This document shows, in pieces, positions 1 through 8,015 of a DNA stretch of 37,868 nt. Below the pieces are notes generated by a model, which was not told the origin of the DNA, made no database searches, and saw only the letters and a list, made by a program, of their open reading frames with translations. The position numbers were made by a program, and so were the translations under genes. Position 1 is the first letter of the stretch; the number at the start of each line of letters is the position of its first letter. The stretch is from assembly GCA_017631085.1 (NCBI GenBank), contig JAGBTY010000029.1, positions 1-37,868 of the forward strand, in the 5' to 3' direction. Source of the stretch: Clostridia bacterium (lineage in GTDB: Bacteria > Bacillota > Clostridia > Oscillospirales > CAG-272).

Positions 1-218
1 CCACTATCAGTGTTTCCACCGTCATCATTTCCACCGTCGGTATTACCACTATCAGTGTTTCCACCGTCATCATTTCCACCGTCGGTATTACCACTATCAG
101 TGTTTCCGCCGTCAGTGTTTCCGCCGTCGGTATTACCACTATCAGTGTTTCCACCGTCATCATTTCCACCGTCGGTATTACCACTATCAGTGTTTCCGCC
201 GTCAGTGTTTCCGCCGTC
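1..218. repeat. 45-bp in-frame tandem repeat array
   Basis: At least four 45-base units run from the window edge to about position 180, followed by a degenerate partial unit. Each unit encodes 15 residues made of three five-residue subunits. Copies starting at 1, 46 and 136 are identical; the copy at 91 differs at a few bases. Because 45 is a multiple of 3, gain or loss of a unit changes stalk length without a frameshift. The array continues beyond the left edge. Confidence 0.9.
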
Positions 219-374
219 TGTATCGGTATCATTACCGTTATCTGTATTTTCCGACTGGTTTTGATCATTTTTTCCGTCATCGGAGCCTTCCTTGTCACAG
301 CTTGTCAAGACCATAGTTGCAAGCATAATGACACAAAGCAATAATGCAATTGTCGATTTCCATGAATACTTCAT
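1..374 (-). CDS. Repeat-stalk lipoprotein, N-terminal part (cut by window edge)
   Basis: The first 25 residues form a lipoprotein signal peptide: a basic start (MKYSWK), a hydrophobic core, then the lipobox LTSC with the lipidated Cys at about residue 26. After a short charged linker the rest is low complexity, made of five-residue units of the type N-[TD]-D-[GS]-G, such as NTDGG, NTDSG and NDDGG. The start is fixed by an AAGGAG box about 8 bases upstream of the ATG at 374. The repeat probably makes a flexible acidic stalk holding a C-terminal domain away from the membrane. That domain is outside the window, so the function is unknown; a solute-binding or surface-binding lipoprotein is possible. 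The gene has its own promoter at 461-489. Confidence 0.8.
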   Translation of the reverse strand, partial: MKYSWKSTIALLLCVIMLATMVLTSCDKEGSDDGKNDQNQSENTDNGNDTDTDGGNTDGGNTDSGNTDGGNDDGGNTDSGNTDGGNTDGGNTDSGNTDGGNDDGGNTDSGNTDGGNDDGGNTDS

Positions 375-460
375 AATCGTCGTCTCCTTATTCTAAAAAT
401 TTCATGCAAATGTGCATCTAAGATCGGGGCCTCAAAATGCATATTTATATATTTTCTTTT

Positions 461-489
461 ATTGTATCATAACTTTCGTATTTTTTCAA
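461..489 (-). promoter_or_regulatory. Sigma-A promoter of the repeat-stalk lipoprotein
   Basis: Read on the minus strand, TTGAAA (484-489) and TACAAT (461-466) are separated by 17 bases. The transcript would have a leader of roughly 80 bases before the ATG at 374. Confidence 0.6.
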
Positions 490-542
490 GTATTTATAAA
501 GTTTTTTATACATTTGCATCTTTCTCTTAACAGAAATGTGTT

Positions 543-606
543 GCAAACACTTCCCTTTTTGTATTCGTGAAAAGAATAAAAGAAGAGCGTCCTTGCGGTC
601 GCCCTT
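543..606 (-). terminator. Terminator of the xylosidase gene, part of a dispersed repeat (copy A)
   Basis: The hairpin at 583-606 pairs AAGAGCG.CC with GG.CGCCCTT around a TTGC loop, and is followed on the minus strand by TCTTTTATTC. It lies about 30 bases after the xylosidase stop codon. A 25-base block at 543-567 matches 10521-10545 at 24 of 25 positions, so the terminator belongs to a repeated intergenic unit. Confidence 0.6.
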
Positions 607-636
607 CGGTGCGCTTGATCCTTGATTTTTTGATTT

Positions 637-2583
637 TTATACCTTTTTCTGATTTGCTCTCCAAACGGTTATTCTGTTCACACCCTCGCGAAGCTTTGAT
701 ATAGGTCCGGGGATCACGCTCTCGTTTTTTCTTATATCTCCGCAAAGGTCAAGGGAAAGGTCTGCGGGAGTTCCGTCGGGAGCTTCATATCGCTCCTCGG
801 TAATTCTCGGAGTACCAAGACGTGCGGTGCTTACAGGGGTACATTTTGCGTTTGCAACCGAGGCGGGTACGTCGAGAGTAAGTATCCATTCACCGGCACT
901 CTCTTCAAGCGATACGTCGATCTTATCGGTAACGATAGGCGCTACCTCGCATCGGAATGGTCTTGCATATCCCGAATAGGCATTTTCCTCTATCCACACG
1001 GGTTGAGGCACTTTAAAATATTTTCCTTCGTCCACGCGTATTCCGTATTTTTCTATTTTGGGCATATATTCTTCAGGCGTGGAATATTCATCGAGAAACG
1101 CCCCCGGGTATGTGAGAAAATCATTCTCGGGGATAGTTCCTATTATTATATTATTAATTATACGGTGATCTCCGCCAAGTGTCACCGAGCATCCCGCAAC
1201 ATCTGTTGAATGAGGATAGTGATATGGGGTAGCTCTGTCAAGCGTCGCGTATTGACGCGCGGGGCCTGCTATGACATTATGAACGTAAGCCGTACCCTGT
1301 GATGCCTCCTGAAGCGTGTGGGGAGATAGGAAAAGATTGTTGTCAACAAGGCAGGGACCGTGGGTGACCTCTATGAAAAGGTCACGGGCGTTATTATGAA
1401 AAAGATTTCTCGTAACTCTCGTTCCCTGCGCTTGCCAGTCAAGCCACATACCCAGATTACAATCGTGAATATTATTGTTTTCAATGACCGTATCAATAGC
1501 CGCGTGAAACTTTATTCCCGCTACCTCATGCCCCCAGAATTCTTGCTTTCGGTTGATATGATATATCTCGTTGTGCTCGATACGGCTGAAGATACAACCC
1601 ATATGTCCTACTATACCCGCCTGACCGCAATCGTAAATTTTGTTGTTGCGAACTATGTGTGAGCCGACGGTATCCTTGCTCCACCCCGCTCTCAGTGCGA
1701 GAAAAACAGCCTCCTGCTGATACTGATATCCCGGTTTCTTCATAAAACGGCTATGCAGATTCTGACCTGTGGTTATCTCCTTGCCAAGACTTACCGCCGA
1801 GCATTTTGCATCATGGAAGACGTTATCCTCGATTATCCAACCACGACTCCAATGAGGACCTATAATTCCTATCTGCTCGGCAGTGGGAGGAGCCCAAGGA
1901 GTTGCGGCATGAGCCATCTCAAAGCCACTCACTGTAATATAGTTTATTCCCGTTTTTTTAGGGAAGAAGCAACAGGGGCGGACACTGATCTCCACTGTCT
2001 CACGATTTGGATCGTATTCTCCAAAGTTACAAAAGAGCTCAGTCTCTGTCTCTCCCACCTCGGCATACCATTGATATACCGTCTGCTCGGGGCAAAGTAT
2101 TTTCTCTTCCGATTCGGAATGATGAAACCCCTCTATCCTTTTCTCCGCCTTGCGCAACGCATCGAGTGAAATAGCTTCGTACATAGAAATACCGTTAAGA
2201 TAGACGTCTCCAAGATGTATATCATACTCGTCGGGCCATACCAGCCAGTCACCAAACAGCTTTTCTTTAAAGGGATTAAATCCACCAAACACAGAGTTCG
2301 GCAGAGTCTTTTTCCATATTCGTTCCTCGATCCGCTCCCATCCGCTTACAAGCTCCGAGCCCTTGATCACAGGCGTCTCACCCTCTACTGCCTCATAGAT
2401 TATGCGCTCCCCATCAGAGAGACCGCTATTTTGGGGATCTATCCATTCTCGGTACACACCACCATGAACACGAACCGTGTCGCCCGAAACCGCTATGCTT
2501 GCAGCTTTATTTATTGTTTTAAACGGAAGCTCTGCGCTTCCGCAGTTGCTGTCGCTTCCCTTTGAGGATACGTAGTATATCAT
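637..2583 (-). CDS. GH120 beta-xylosidase (right-handed beta-helix), cytosolic
   Basis: The 648-residue protein matches the GH120 family, whose reference is XylC of Thermoanaerobacterium saccharolyticum, over its full length. Shared blocks include KTINKAASIA near residue 22, EMAHAATPWAPPTA near 222 and HDAKCSAVSLGKE near 257. The two catalytic acids of XylC, known as Asp382 (nucleophile) and Glu405 (acid/base), fall at the same numbers here: WLD382W and FIE405V. The family releases xylose from the non-reducing ends of xylo-oligosaccharides. There is no signal peptide, so it should act on imported oligosaccharides. The start is supported by AAGGAG about 11 bases upstream and a near-consensus promoter at 2634-2662. 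It appears monocistronic, with no xylan transporter or regulator beside it. The XylC comparison is from memory. Confidence 0.9.
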   Translation of the reverse strand: MIYYVSSKGSDSNCGSAELPFKTINKAASIAVSGDTVRVHGGVYREWIDPQNSGLSDGERIIYEAVEGETPVIKGSELVSGWERIEERIWKKTLPNSVFGGFNPFKEKLFGDWLVWPDEYDIHLGDVYLNGISMYEAISLDALRKAEKRIEGFHHSESEEKILCPEQTVYQWYAEVGETETELFCNFGEYDPNRETVEISVRPCCFFPKKTGINYITVSGFEMAHAATPWAPPTAEQIGIIGPHWSRGWIIEDNVFHDAKCSAVSLGKEITTGQNLHSRFMKKPGYQYQQEAVFLALRAGWSKDTVGSHIVRNNKIYDCGQAGIVGHMGCIFSRIEHNEIYHINRKQEFWGHEVAGIKFHAAIDTVIENNNIHDCNLGMWLDWQAQGTRVTRNLFHNNARDLFIEVTHGPCLVDNNLFLSPHTLQEASQGTAYVHNVIAGPARQYATLDRATPYHYPHSTDVAGCSVTLGGDHRIINNIIIGTIPENDFLTYPGAFLDEYSTPEEYMPKIEKYGIRVDEGKYFKVPQPVWIEENAYSGYARPFRCEVAPIVTDKIDVSLEESAGEWILTLDVPASVANAKCTPVSTARLGTPRITEERYEAPDGTPADLSLDLCGDIRKNESVIPGPISKLREGVNRITVWRANQKKV

Positions 2584-2633
2584 TTCTTTTTACTCCTTAT
2601 TTTTTTGAAAGAAGTTATAATATCTCTAAATCA

Positions 2634-2662
2634 ATTTTACCACATATATGTTTACAAGTCAA
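2634..2662 (-). promoter_or_regulatory. Promoter of the GH120 xylosidase
   Basis: On the minus strand TTGACT (2657-2662) and TAAAAT (2634-2639) are separated by 17 bases, with a TGG extended -10. The spacer contains the palindrome ACATATATGT, which might be a regulator site. Confidence 0.7.
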
Positions 2663-2866
2663 CCAAAAAGACAATTGTTTATTGACGTTTTTTACTTTTT
2701 GAATGGCTCACATGAGCTAAAAGAAGAGCGACCAAGTAGATCTCTCTTCAGCTTCTGCATTTATGCAAAAAAGCATTGTTTACAAACAAGATACATTTCT
2801 ATTCCAATCCACAAAGTGCTCTTTTATCGGTCGGATTTTGAGTGACATTGAAAAAGGCTAAAACAT
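2663..2866. other. Non-coding gap with a degenerate copy (copy C) of the dispersed hairpin
   Basis: No convincing gene lies between the xylosidase promoter and the terminator at 2867. Bases 2719-2748 match the hairpin region of the repeat at 10570-10600, but the right arm has decayed (GTAGATCTCTCTT instead of GTAGGTCGCTCTT). The short open frame over this stretch has no ribosome binding site and an unlikely composition. Confidence 0.5.
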
Positions 2867-2890
2867 AAGAGGGGCGTTTTTGCCCCTCTT
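2867..2890 (-). terminator. Terminator of the fibre operon
   Basis: AAGAGGGGC and GCCCCTCTT form a perfect 9-bp stem with a 6-base loop, about 30 bases after the stop codon of the large SipW-dependent protein. The tail on the minus strand is ATGTTTTAGCC, moderately T-rich. This marks the 3' end of the four-gene operon. Confidence 0.7.
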
Positions 2891-2922
2891 GTTGGTTTGT
2901 TTTAATTAAATTTCAATCATAG

Positions 2923-4413
2923 TCACTGTTGCTGAATAAGCGCATCTATTCTGATCAAAGCATCATTAACGACCCTGTAAAGCTCCGTCATTTTGGAGGA
3001 AAGCTGAGCGACTGTCAGTCCGGAGTTCATAACATGATTTCCGTTTTCGTCCACGGTATAGTAGCTCGAAAGCCTTATATAAGTCTCGTTGATAAGCTCA
3101 ATACCGACTCCCGCGTAGTCCTTGCTGTCGATCAGTCTTTTTGCGTCATTCAAAAGGTTTTGCATAGTGTTCACCGCAATGGGATCGGTTGCCGAAACGA
3201 TGTTCTTTATGCTGACGTCCTGAGCAACTCTAAAGGAGTATCCGTCAAGCTTGAATACCTCACCGCCTATCTCAAAGTCGTATCCGTCTATCAGATCGTA
3301 CGTTGCGGCATCCGCCTTCCAGTTGTCGGTAACGAACGAGCCCGTTCCGTTTCCGCCGTCATAAGTAACGACGTTTGCTTTGCCCGCATACGTAGTGCCT
3401 ATTCTGTACCAGTCGCTTATCTGATTTCCGTTTGCATCTCTGTCACAAGTAAATACGACCGCATAGACAGGCACGTATGCTCCTGCTTTGTTCAGAGGGT
3501 CTATCGTCAAGTAGAGCGTCATCTCGCATCCGTATCCGCGGAAAATTCCTCCGTTGCCGGAATTTTGTGCAATGTAATCGTCACCTGTATGTAGGTTACC
3601 GTCAAGGTTTTCGTGCTTGATAAGGACGGTCGCGTCCATTTGTTCATCGCCAACAGTTATTTGCAGCTGTCCCGCAAACAGCGTGTTGACCGCCATAGAG
3701 TCTTCACTCGAAGATCCCGTAACGTTTCCTATATAGTTCGACGTCCATTCCTGACGTCCGTCAAACTTGTTATCCAGAGCATCAATCAGCTGCCCATAGG
3801 TTGTTGCCGTGTTCAAGATATTGAGGAACTTATCCTCTACGACTGCAAGCGCCTCGCGCTCACCGTCAACGTTGATACCGAACTGGAAGTTTATAAGCGT
3901 TCTCCAGTCGGTGTTTTGATTTCTGGACGTACCCACCGTGTAGGTGACTGTAAATTCCAGAGTTTCGCCCGGTCCGACCTTCTTTTCCTCAGCCGAAAGA
4001 GTAGCCAATGAGCAACGTACTCCTATATTGTTATTTCCGTTTTGAGTAGAAACGTATTGATTTCCGTTATAGCCATTGAGATTATTCTGAAAATAGATCC
4101 CTCTGTAAGAATAGGTCAATCCCGTGTTATTCAAAACGGTAACGTTGTACGTAACCGTTCCTACATAGTTACGGCTTTGTCTGCTGATAGTCGAATCAAT
4201 GGTTGTGGTGTACGGCAGATGGCTGACCGTGTTTTTGTCAACTCTCGATGTGCTGTCCGTAGAAACGGCAGTAATAAAGAGTCCCGACGGAATATCCGCC
4301 TTCGCCCTACCGTTTATGATCAGCACATCGCTGACTGCTGCGTATCCTATACACGTAAATACGCACATAAAGGAGAGTACGATAGCTAATAGCGCTTTAA
4401 CCCACTTTTTCAT
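2923..4413 (-). CDS. Large SipW-dependent secreted surface protein (TasA-like leader)
   Basis: This 496-residue exported protein starts with a basic/hydrophobic leader that ends in the typical SipW-dependent pattern IGYAAVSDVLIINGRAKA (about residues 22-39), seen in TasA/CalY-type fibre proteins of Firmicutes. The mature part is rich in Asn, Thr, Tyr and Gly, with beta-type stretches such as YNVTVLNNTG (about 90) and LEFTVTYTVG (about 150), and a more helical C-terminus. Only the leader and first beta domain are recognisable; the remaining roughly 300 residues are not. It is the last gene of the operon, 30 bases after the DUF5305 gene, with AAAGGAG about 10 bases before the ATG. It may be a fibre-tip, adaptor or adhesin subunit exported by the SipW-type peptidase at 6231-7355. 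No sortase signal is visible. Confidence 0.75.
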   Translation of the reverse strand: MKKWVKALLAIVLSFMCVFTCIGYAAVSDVLIINGRAKADIPSGLFITAVSTDSTSRVDKNTVSHLPYTTTIDSTISRQSRNYVGTVTYNVTVLNNTGLTYSYRGIYFQNNLNGYNGNQYVSTQNGNNNIGVRCSLATLSAEEKKVGPGETLEFTVTYTVGTSRNQNTDWRTLINFQFGINVDGEREALAVVEDKFLNILNTATTYGQLIDALDNKFDGRQEWTSNYIGNVTGSSSEDSMAVNTLFAGQLQITVGDEQMDATVLIKHENLDGNLHTGDDYIAQNSGNGGIFRGYGCEMTLYLTIDPLNKAGAYVPVYAVVFTCDRDANGNQISDWYRIGTTYAGKANVVTYDGGNGTGSFVTDNWKADAATYDLIDGYDFEIGGEVFKLDGYSFRVAQDVSIKNIVSATDPIAVNTMQNLLNDAKRLIDSKDYAGVGIELINETYIRLSSYYTVDENGNHVMNSGLTVAQLSSKMTELYRVVNDALIRIDALIQQQ

Positions 4414-4443
4414 TATGCGTACTCTCCTTTCTTTGAATTTTGA

Positions 4444-6201
4444 TTATTCTTCTTTGTTTTCTTCATCCTCTGGAGTGATCATCGCGGTAAAGATCTTTTC
4501 TGCCTTGCGTCTGACAACTCCTATGATCTTTTTGAGGGGGCGATCAAGCTCTGCGGGATCTATTCTGTAATTTCCGCGCGCAACCTCTGCCTCTCTGACG
4601 ACATCCTTGTCGCTGTGCTCGTCTCTTGTGGGAACGAGAACTATATCTCCCTCGTCAATCGCGTTTCCGTCGGGATCGTAGCGATATGTCTTATGAGTTC
4701 TTTCTTCCCAGAAGATGTCGATTGCCTCTACTGTGTTTTCGTCTATGATCTCTTCGTCTGCCGTGGGAATGGACGCGATGATATCCTCGATATCTTCTTC
4801 GACTACCGCATCAATCTCCTCAATCTCTTCCTCAATTTCAACGATCTCGGGTACTTCCTCGATTTCAACGATCTCGGGTACTTCCTCGATCTCTTCTACC
4901 GTTGCGATCACCTCGGGAGCTTCTTCTCCCTCAGCCTCGACCTCGATCTCAGGCTCTTCTATAACCGTTTCGATCTCAGCTTCGGGCTCAGGATCTGGCT
5001 CGGGCTCGGGTACGTGAGGAGTGGGATTATTTACCACGACCTTGACAACAGGTCTGACAACGTTTGTGATGTTGGGCTTAACGATGGTCGTAGGAACGGG
5101 TTCAGGCTTTGCCTCAGCCTCGGGTTCTACGTAACCTTCAACCTCGATCTTATATACGTAAAGAAGCTTACTATCTGTTGGTATCATAAACTTCGCGCAG
5201 GTCTTATCTGCGTTTTCACACATAAGAATGGGAGCTTGAATGGTATCGCGTATCTCGAGCATTTCCTCGAAGGTGTCGACCATAATGATCTGATATCCGT
5301 GCGTTTCAAAGAGATTATTGATCCTTTGGATATAGGACTTATACTGTGAAAGTATCTTCTTAACGCGTGCTGTATATGTGATATCAGGAGTTCTCGTGAA
5401 GTAAATAAACGCTACAAGAAGCAGCACCATGATCACATCTACAACACCAAGCACGATTGCCGTGGTCTTGAACGCTTCACTTCCAACACCGCGTGTGCAA
5501 GCGATCATCTTAGCTTCTTCGCCGGGAACAGCAGAGGTCATTTGAATATTGACCGTCTTTGTTGTAAGAGGAATACGAAGCTCGGAAGTATATGTGTCGA
5601 CCGCGCTTCCCGTAAAAGCTTCACAATCACTGAGAACGTCGACCTCAAGTGTTACGATAATGTTGCTCGTAGTGCTCTTCAGATCGTAAGTCTCAAGAAA
5701 TTTATTCGCGAGATCGTTGTATTCGTCATAATTAAGAACAACTATCTCATTGATCTTTAACCTGTTGGAGCTACTCTGAGCAAGATTCTGCTTATTGACC
5801 AGCTCGCGCTCGGGATTGAAGATCGCAACGTCTGACGTATCATCCATTATCTCAAGCCTTGATTTGATCGAGTAAGAGTAGCGATAATTGACGTCATCGG
5901 TATCCATATCGATCTCATAGCTGAAATCGGCTATGATTTTGTCTATGAGTGAAGCAACGTAAGACTGATCCTTGCCAAGATACGTTTGCTCAAAGAATTC
6001 ATTTTCTTTAAGGAAAACGTTATAATCAATACTTCCGCCTTCGCGGTAGCCGATATAATATTTACTCTTGAGCTGCACGGCAACGATCGATGAGATCAGC
6101 ACAGCAAGTGTCAGTATAATAACTATCACAGACTGCACAAATATCCATTTTTCGCGATTTTTTCGGTACGCGGCGCGTTTGTTCTTTTCTTTTTCCGACA
6201 T
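4444..6201 (-). CDS. DUF5305-type membrane protein with long acidic cytoplasmic tail
   Basis: The 585-residue protein has a transmembrane helix at about 19-42, an extracytoplasmic domain at 43-246, a second helix at 247-268 and a cytoplasmic part at 269-585. The motif YNVFLKENEFFEQTYLG (about 60-76) and the two-helix topology fit DUF5305, a family I recall lying next to SipW-type signal peptidases in Clostridia and archaea. The tail is rich in Pro/Glu (355-475) and includes two perfect tandem copies of EEVPEIVEI. It ends in a more ordered segment (about 500-570) with EGDIVLVPTRDEH, which I do not recognise. It lies between the peptidase and the large fibre protein, with GAAAGGAGG before the ATG. 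An assembly or anchoring role is inferred from position and topology only. Confidence 0.7.
   Translation of the reverse strand: MSEKEKNKRAAYRKNREKWIFVQSVIVIILTLAVLISSIVAVQLKSKYYIGYREGGSIDYNVFLKENEFFEQTYLGKDQSYVASLIDKIIADFSYEIDMDTDDVNYRYSYSIKSRLEIMDDTSDVAIFNPERELVNKQNLAQSSSNRLKINEIVVLNYDEYNDLANKFLETYDLKSTTSNIIVTLEVDVLSDCEAFTGSAVDTYTSELRIPLTTKTVNIQMTSAVPGEEAKMIACTRGVGSEAFKTTAIVLGVVDVIMVLLLVAFIYFTRTPDITYTARVKKILSQYKSYIQRINNLFETHGYQIIMVDTFEEMLEIRDTIQAPILMCENADKTCAKFMIPTDSKLLYVYKIEVEGYVEPEAEAKPEPVPTTIVKPNITNVVRPVVKVVVNNPTPHVPEPEPDPEPEAEIETVIEEPEIEVEAEGEEAPEVIATVEEIEEVPEIVEIEEVPEIVEIEEEIEEIDAVVEEDIEDIIASIPTADEEIIDENTVEAIDIFWEERTHKTYRYDPDGNAIDEGDIVLVPTRDEHSDKDVVREAEVARGNYRIDPAELDRPLKKIIGVVRRKAEKIFTAMITPEDEENKEE
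4835..4888. repeat. Two perfect 27-bp tandem copies in the DUF5305 gene
   Basis: Bases 4835-4861 and 4862-4888 are identical and encode a repeated nine-residue Glu/Val/Pro unit. This is a recent in-frame duplication in the acidic tail. Confidence 0.85.
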
Positions 6202-6230
6202 TCAGTAAACCTCCTTTCTTCAAAATTTAT

Positions 6231-7355
6231 TTAACTGCCTGAAAGCAGTTCTCTGAGCCATAGGGTAGGATATCCCACAAAGGCGACCTTGACGTCTGTC
6301 AGACCAACGATATCTGCATCTACTCGGTAACCACCGTCGCGGTCATTATTGGCGTCCCCTTTAGTGTAGTATCGGGTTTCCCCTCCTATGTTCTTTATCT
6401 CCACAACTCTGTGGATAGTTTTTCTGTCGTTTTCTTTGAAGACAATTACTTGTCCTTCTTTAATTTCTTGGTCCTCATATCTTTCGTAGATGATCATATC
6501 ACCTTTGTTTATCTCGCCCGTCATACTCTCGGTCGCGATGACCAAAGCGCCAAATCGGAAGCGGCAGGATATCAGCATAGTAACTGAGATCACGATAAAC
6601 ATAGCAACGAACATACATACGACAGATAGCTTTTTGCCCTTCTGTATCGCGTTTTTCTTTTTCTTTTCAAAAAGCGCGGATACGAGCGCGAGTATCACGA
6701 GCGGAAGGAATATCTTAATGCAGGCGAACAGAGCGTTCGGTATTGCTGTGACCTTCGGAAGAAAGTACGTATACAGCGATGTGATAAGACGAAACGCGAT
6801 GTTCGGAAGCATACCGAAGCGGCGTGATACGTAATGGTAATAAATGTTTGAAATAGTGGCGGGAAACAACGTCATACCAACCATATCCATAAACAAGTTC
6901 AGGTTTTTAATACCTGCTATGTTGGAAAATGCGAGAACCTCCGCAAGTACGCAGGACAAAAATGTAAATACACTTGCGAAATGATCATTCTGCGCTAACA
7001 TTACAGATCGGATAATCTCTGTGGTAATAATTATCGCCGCCATTGGCAGAATGACTGTGAGGAAGATATTTGAGCTTACAAAATAGGGATTTTTGTAAAA
7101 CCCAAAGGATATTCCCGTCATCTGAGTGAGTACCGCAAATATTACGGCAAGTACCGACGAGAGCAGTAACACCTCTTTTTTATTGATGGAGAGAGAGCCT
7201 CTCTTTTTTATCAAAAGGCAGGTGGCTACCGTCAGCGGAATAAGCAGACAAGCGGTTAATATCTTGCTGCTTTTGACTCCTATAAAGAGTGCGGCAAAGA
7301 GGACCGCAAATATTAAGATGTAAATGCTGCAAAGAACCCTTTTGTCTTTTGTCAT
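6231..7355 (-). CDS. sipW: SipW-type signal peptidase I with N-terminal multi-spanning domain
   Basis: The C-terminal quarter is a family S26 peptidase of the SipW/ER type. ATESMTGEINKGD carries the catalytic Ser (residue 277), HRVVEIK carries His315 in place of the Lys of ordinary bacterial leader peptidases, and GDANNDRD (333-340) supplies the conserved acid. The N-terminal 265 residues contain about eight hydrophobic segments, far more than the few of Bacillus SipW. I chose the ATG at 7355 because AGGAGG sits 7 bases before it; the in-frame ATG at 7373 overlaps that box. SipW removes the leaders of TasA-type proteins, and two such substrates flank this gene (7403-7924 and 2923-4413), so those are its likely clients. 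Confidence 0.88.
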   Translation of the reverse strand: MTKDKRVLCSIYILIFAVLFAALFIGVKSSKILTACLLIPLTVATCLLIKKRGSLSINKKEVLLLSSVLAVIFAVLTQMTGISFGFYKNPYFVSSNIFLTVILPMAAIIITTEIIRSVMLAQNDHFASVFTFLSCVLAEVLAFSNIAGIKNLNLFMDMVGMTLFPATISNIYYHYVSRRFGMLPNIAFRLITSLYTYFLPKVTAIPNALFACIKIFLPLVILALVSALFEKKKKNAIQKGKKLSVVCMFVAMFIVISVTMLISCRFRFGALVIATESMTGEINKGDMIIYERYEDQEIKEGQVIVFKENDRKTIHRVVEIKNIGGETRYYTKGDANNDRDGGYRVDADIVGLTDVKVAFVGYPTLWLRELLSGS

Positions 7356-7402
7356 TTGCGGTCCTCCTTTCATAATACTACTGCGCTAAGATAAGCTTTA
7401 AT

Positions 7403-7924
7403 TTACTGTGCAACGTAAGGTACAGCCTCTGCTGTGATCATGAACGTAGCTGTCTCGATAACGTCAGAAACCTTGATAAGCTCTACGGTAACACTAACAT
7501 TAGCTGTTTCGTTAACGTCAAGCACGGTCTTATCCCAATCACCAACGGTAAGCTTAAAGTACTCGTTGTTGAAATCGGTTGTGAGTTCATGGAGCTCAAC
7601 AATAACGTTACTGTAGTTCTTTACAACGTAATTGAAGGTTACGCTGTCGCCTACGACTGTAAGACCGTCAACAGAAGGAGCAACTGTACGTCCGCCGGGC
7701 TCACCGGGGTTAGAAAGATCAAGGATCTTAGCTACGTCGGCATCGTCATCTGCACCGGAAACAGCAGATTCAGATACTGTCTCAAACTTAACTACGAACT
7801 CAACGGCATCATTCTCGATAGTACCGTTCCAAAGTAATGTTTCGGATACAGCTGCATAACCGATACCAAGGCAAAGTGCTGCAACAAGCAGCAGAGAGAT
7901 AATTAATGTTCTTCTTCTTTTCAT
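7403..7924 (-). CDS. Small TasA/CalY-like fibre subunit
   Basis: This 173-residue protein has a short basic N-terminus (MKRRR), a hydrophobic helix and the SipW-dependent leader end LGIGYAAVSETLLWNGTIE (about 19-37). The mature part of about 140 residues is acidic and beta-rich (TFNYVVKNYSNVIVELHEL), matching the size and style of TasA/CalY fibre subunits. It is the first gene of the operon, with AAAAGGAG about 9 bases before the ATG and a long structured leader, fitting a highly expressed major subunit. In Bacillus such proteins form protease-resistant biofilm fibres; whether this one does is inferred. The gene is 47 bases upstream of the peptidase. Confidence 0.82.
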   Translation of the reverse strand: MKRRRTLIISLLLVAALCLGIGYAAVSETLLWNGTIENDAVEFVVKFETVSESAVSGADDDADVAKILDLSNPGEPGGRTVAPSVDGLTVVGDSVTFNYVVKNYSNVIVELHELTTDFNNEYFKLTVGDWDKTVLDVNETANVSVTVELIKVSDVIETATFMITAEAVPYVAQ

Positions 7925-7958
7925 TTTTGTTTTCTCCTTTTAAGAAAATTTTATTTTG

Positions 7959-8004
7959 GAGCGGTCCCTATCCGCTCATTTCTCCAAACCTCTTCAGTTT
8001 GGAG
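7959..8004 (-). promoter_or_regulatory. Two tandem hairpins in the fibre operon leader RNA
   Basis: GAGCGG/CCGCTC (7959-7977) and CTCCAAAC/GTTTGGAG (7982-8004) each form a perfect stem with a 7-base loop. They lie back to back in the roughly 85-base leader between the promoter and the ribosome binding site. Neither has a proper T-tract, so they may stabilise the mRNA 5' end or bind a regulator. Confidence 0.5.
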
Positions 8005-8015
8005 TTTGTATGCGT

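Noticed and set aside
1..218. Possible CRISPR array
   Set aside because: The units are contiguous, without unique spacers, and translate in frame as a protein stalk.
527..745. Short minus-strand frame ending NTKREVFATHFC, and similar frames at 10398-10609
   Set aside because: They arise from the dispersed hairpin repeat; the shared peptide reflects repeated DNA, not a gene family.
4615..5349. A 244-codon plus-strand open frame rich in Asp, Leu and Phe
   Set aside because: It is the mirror of the Glu-rich tail of the DUF5305 gene on the other strand; composition follows the repeat and no start signal is present.
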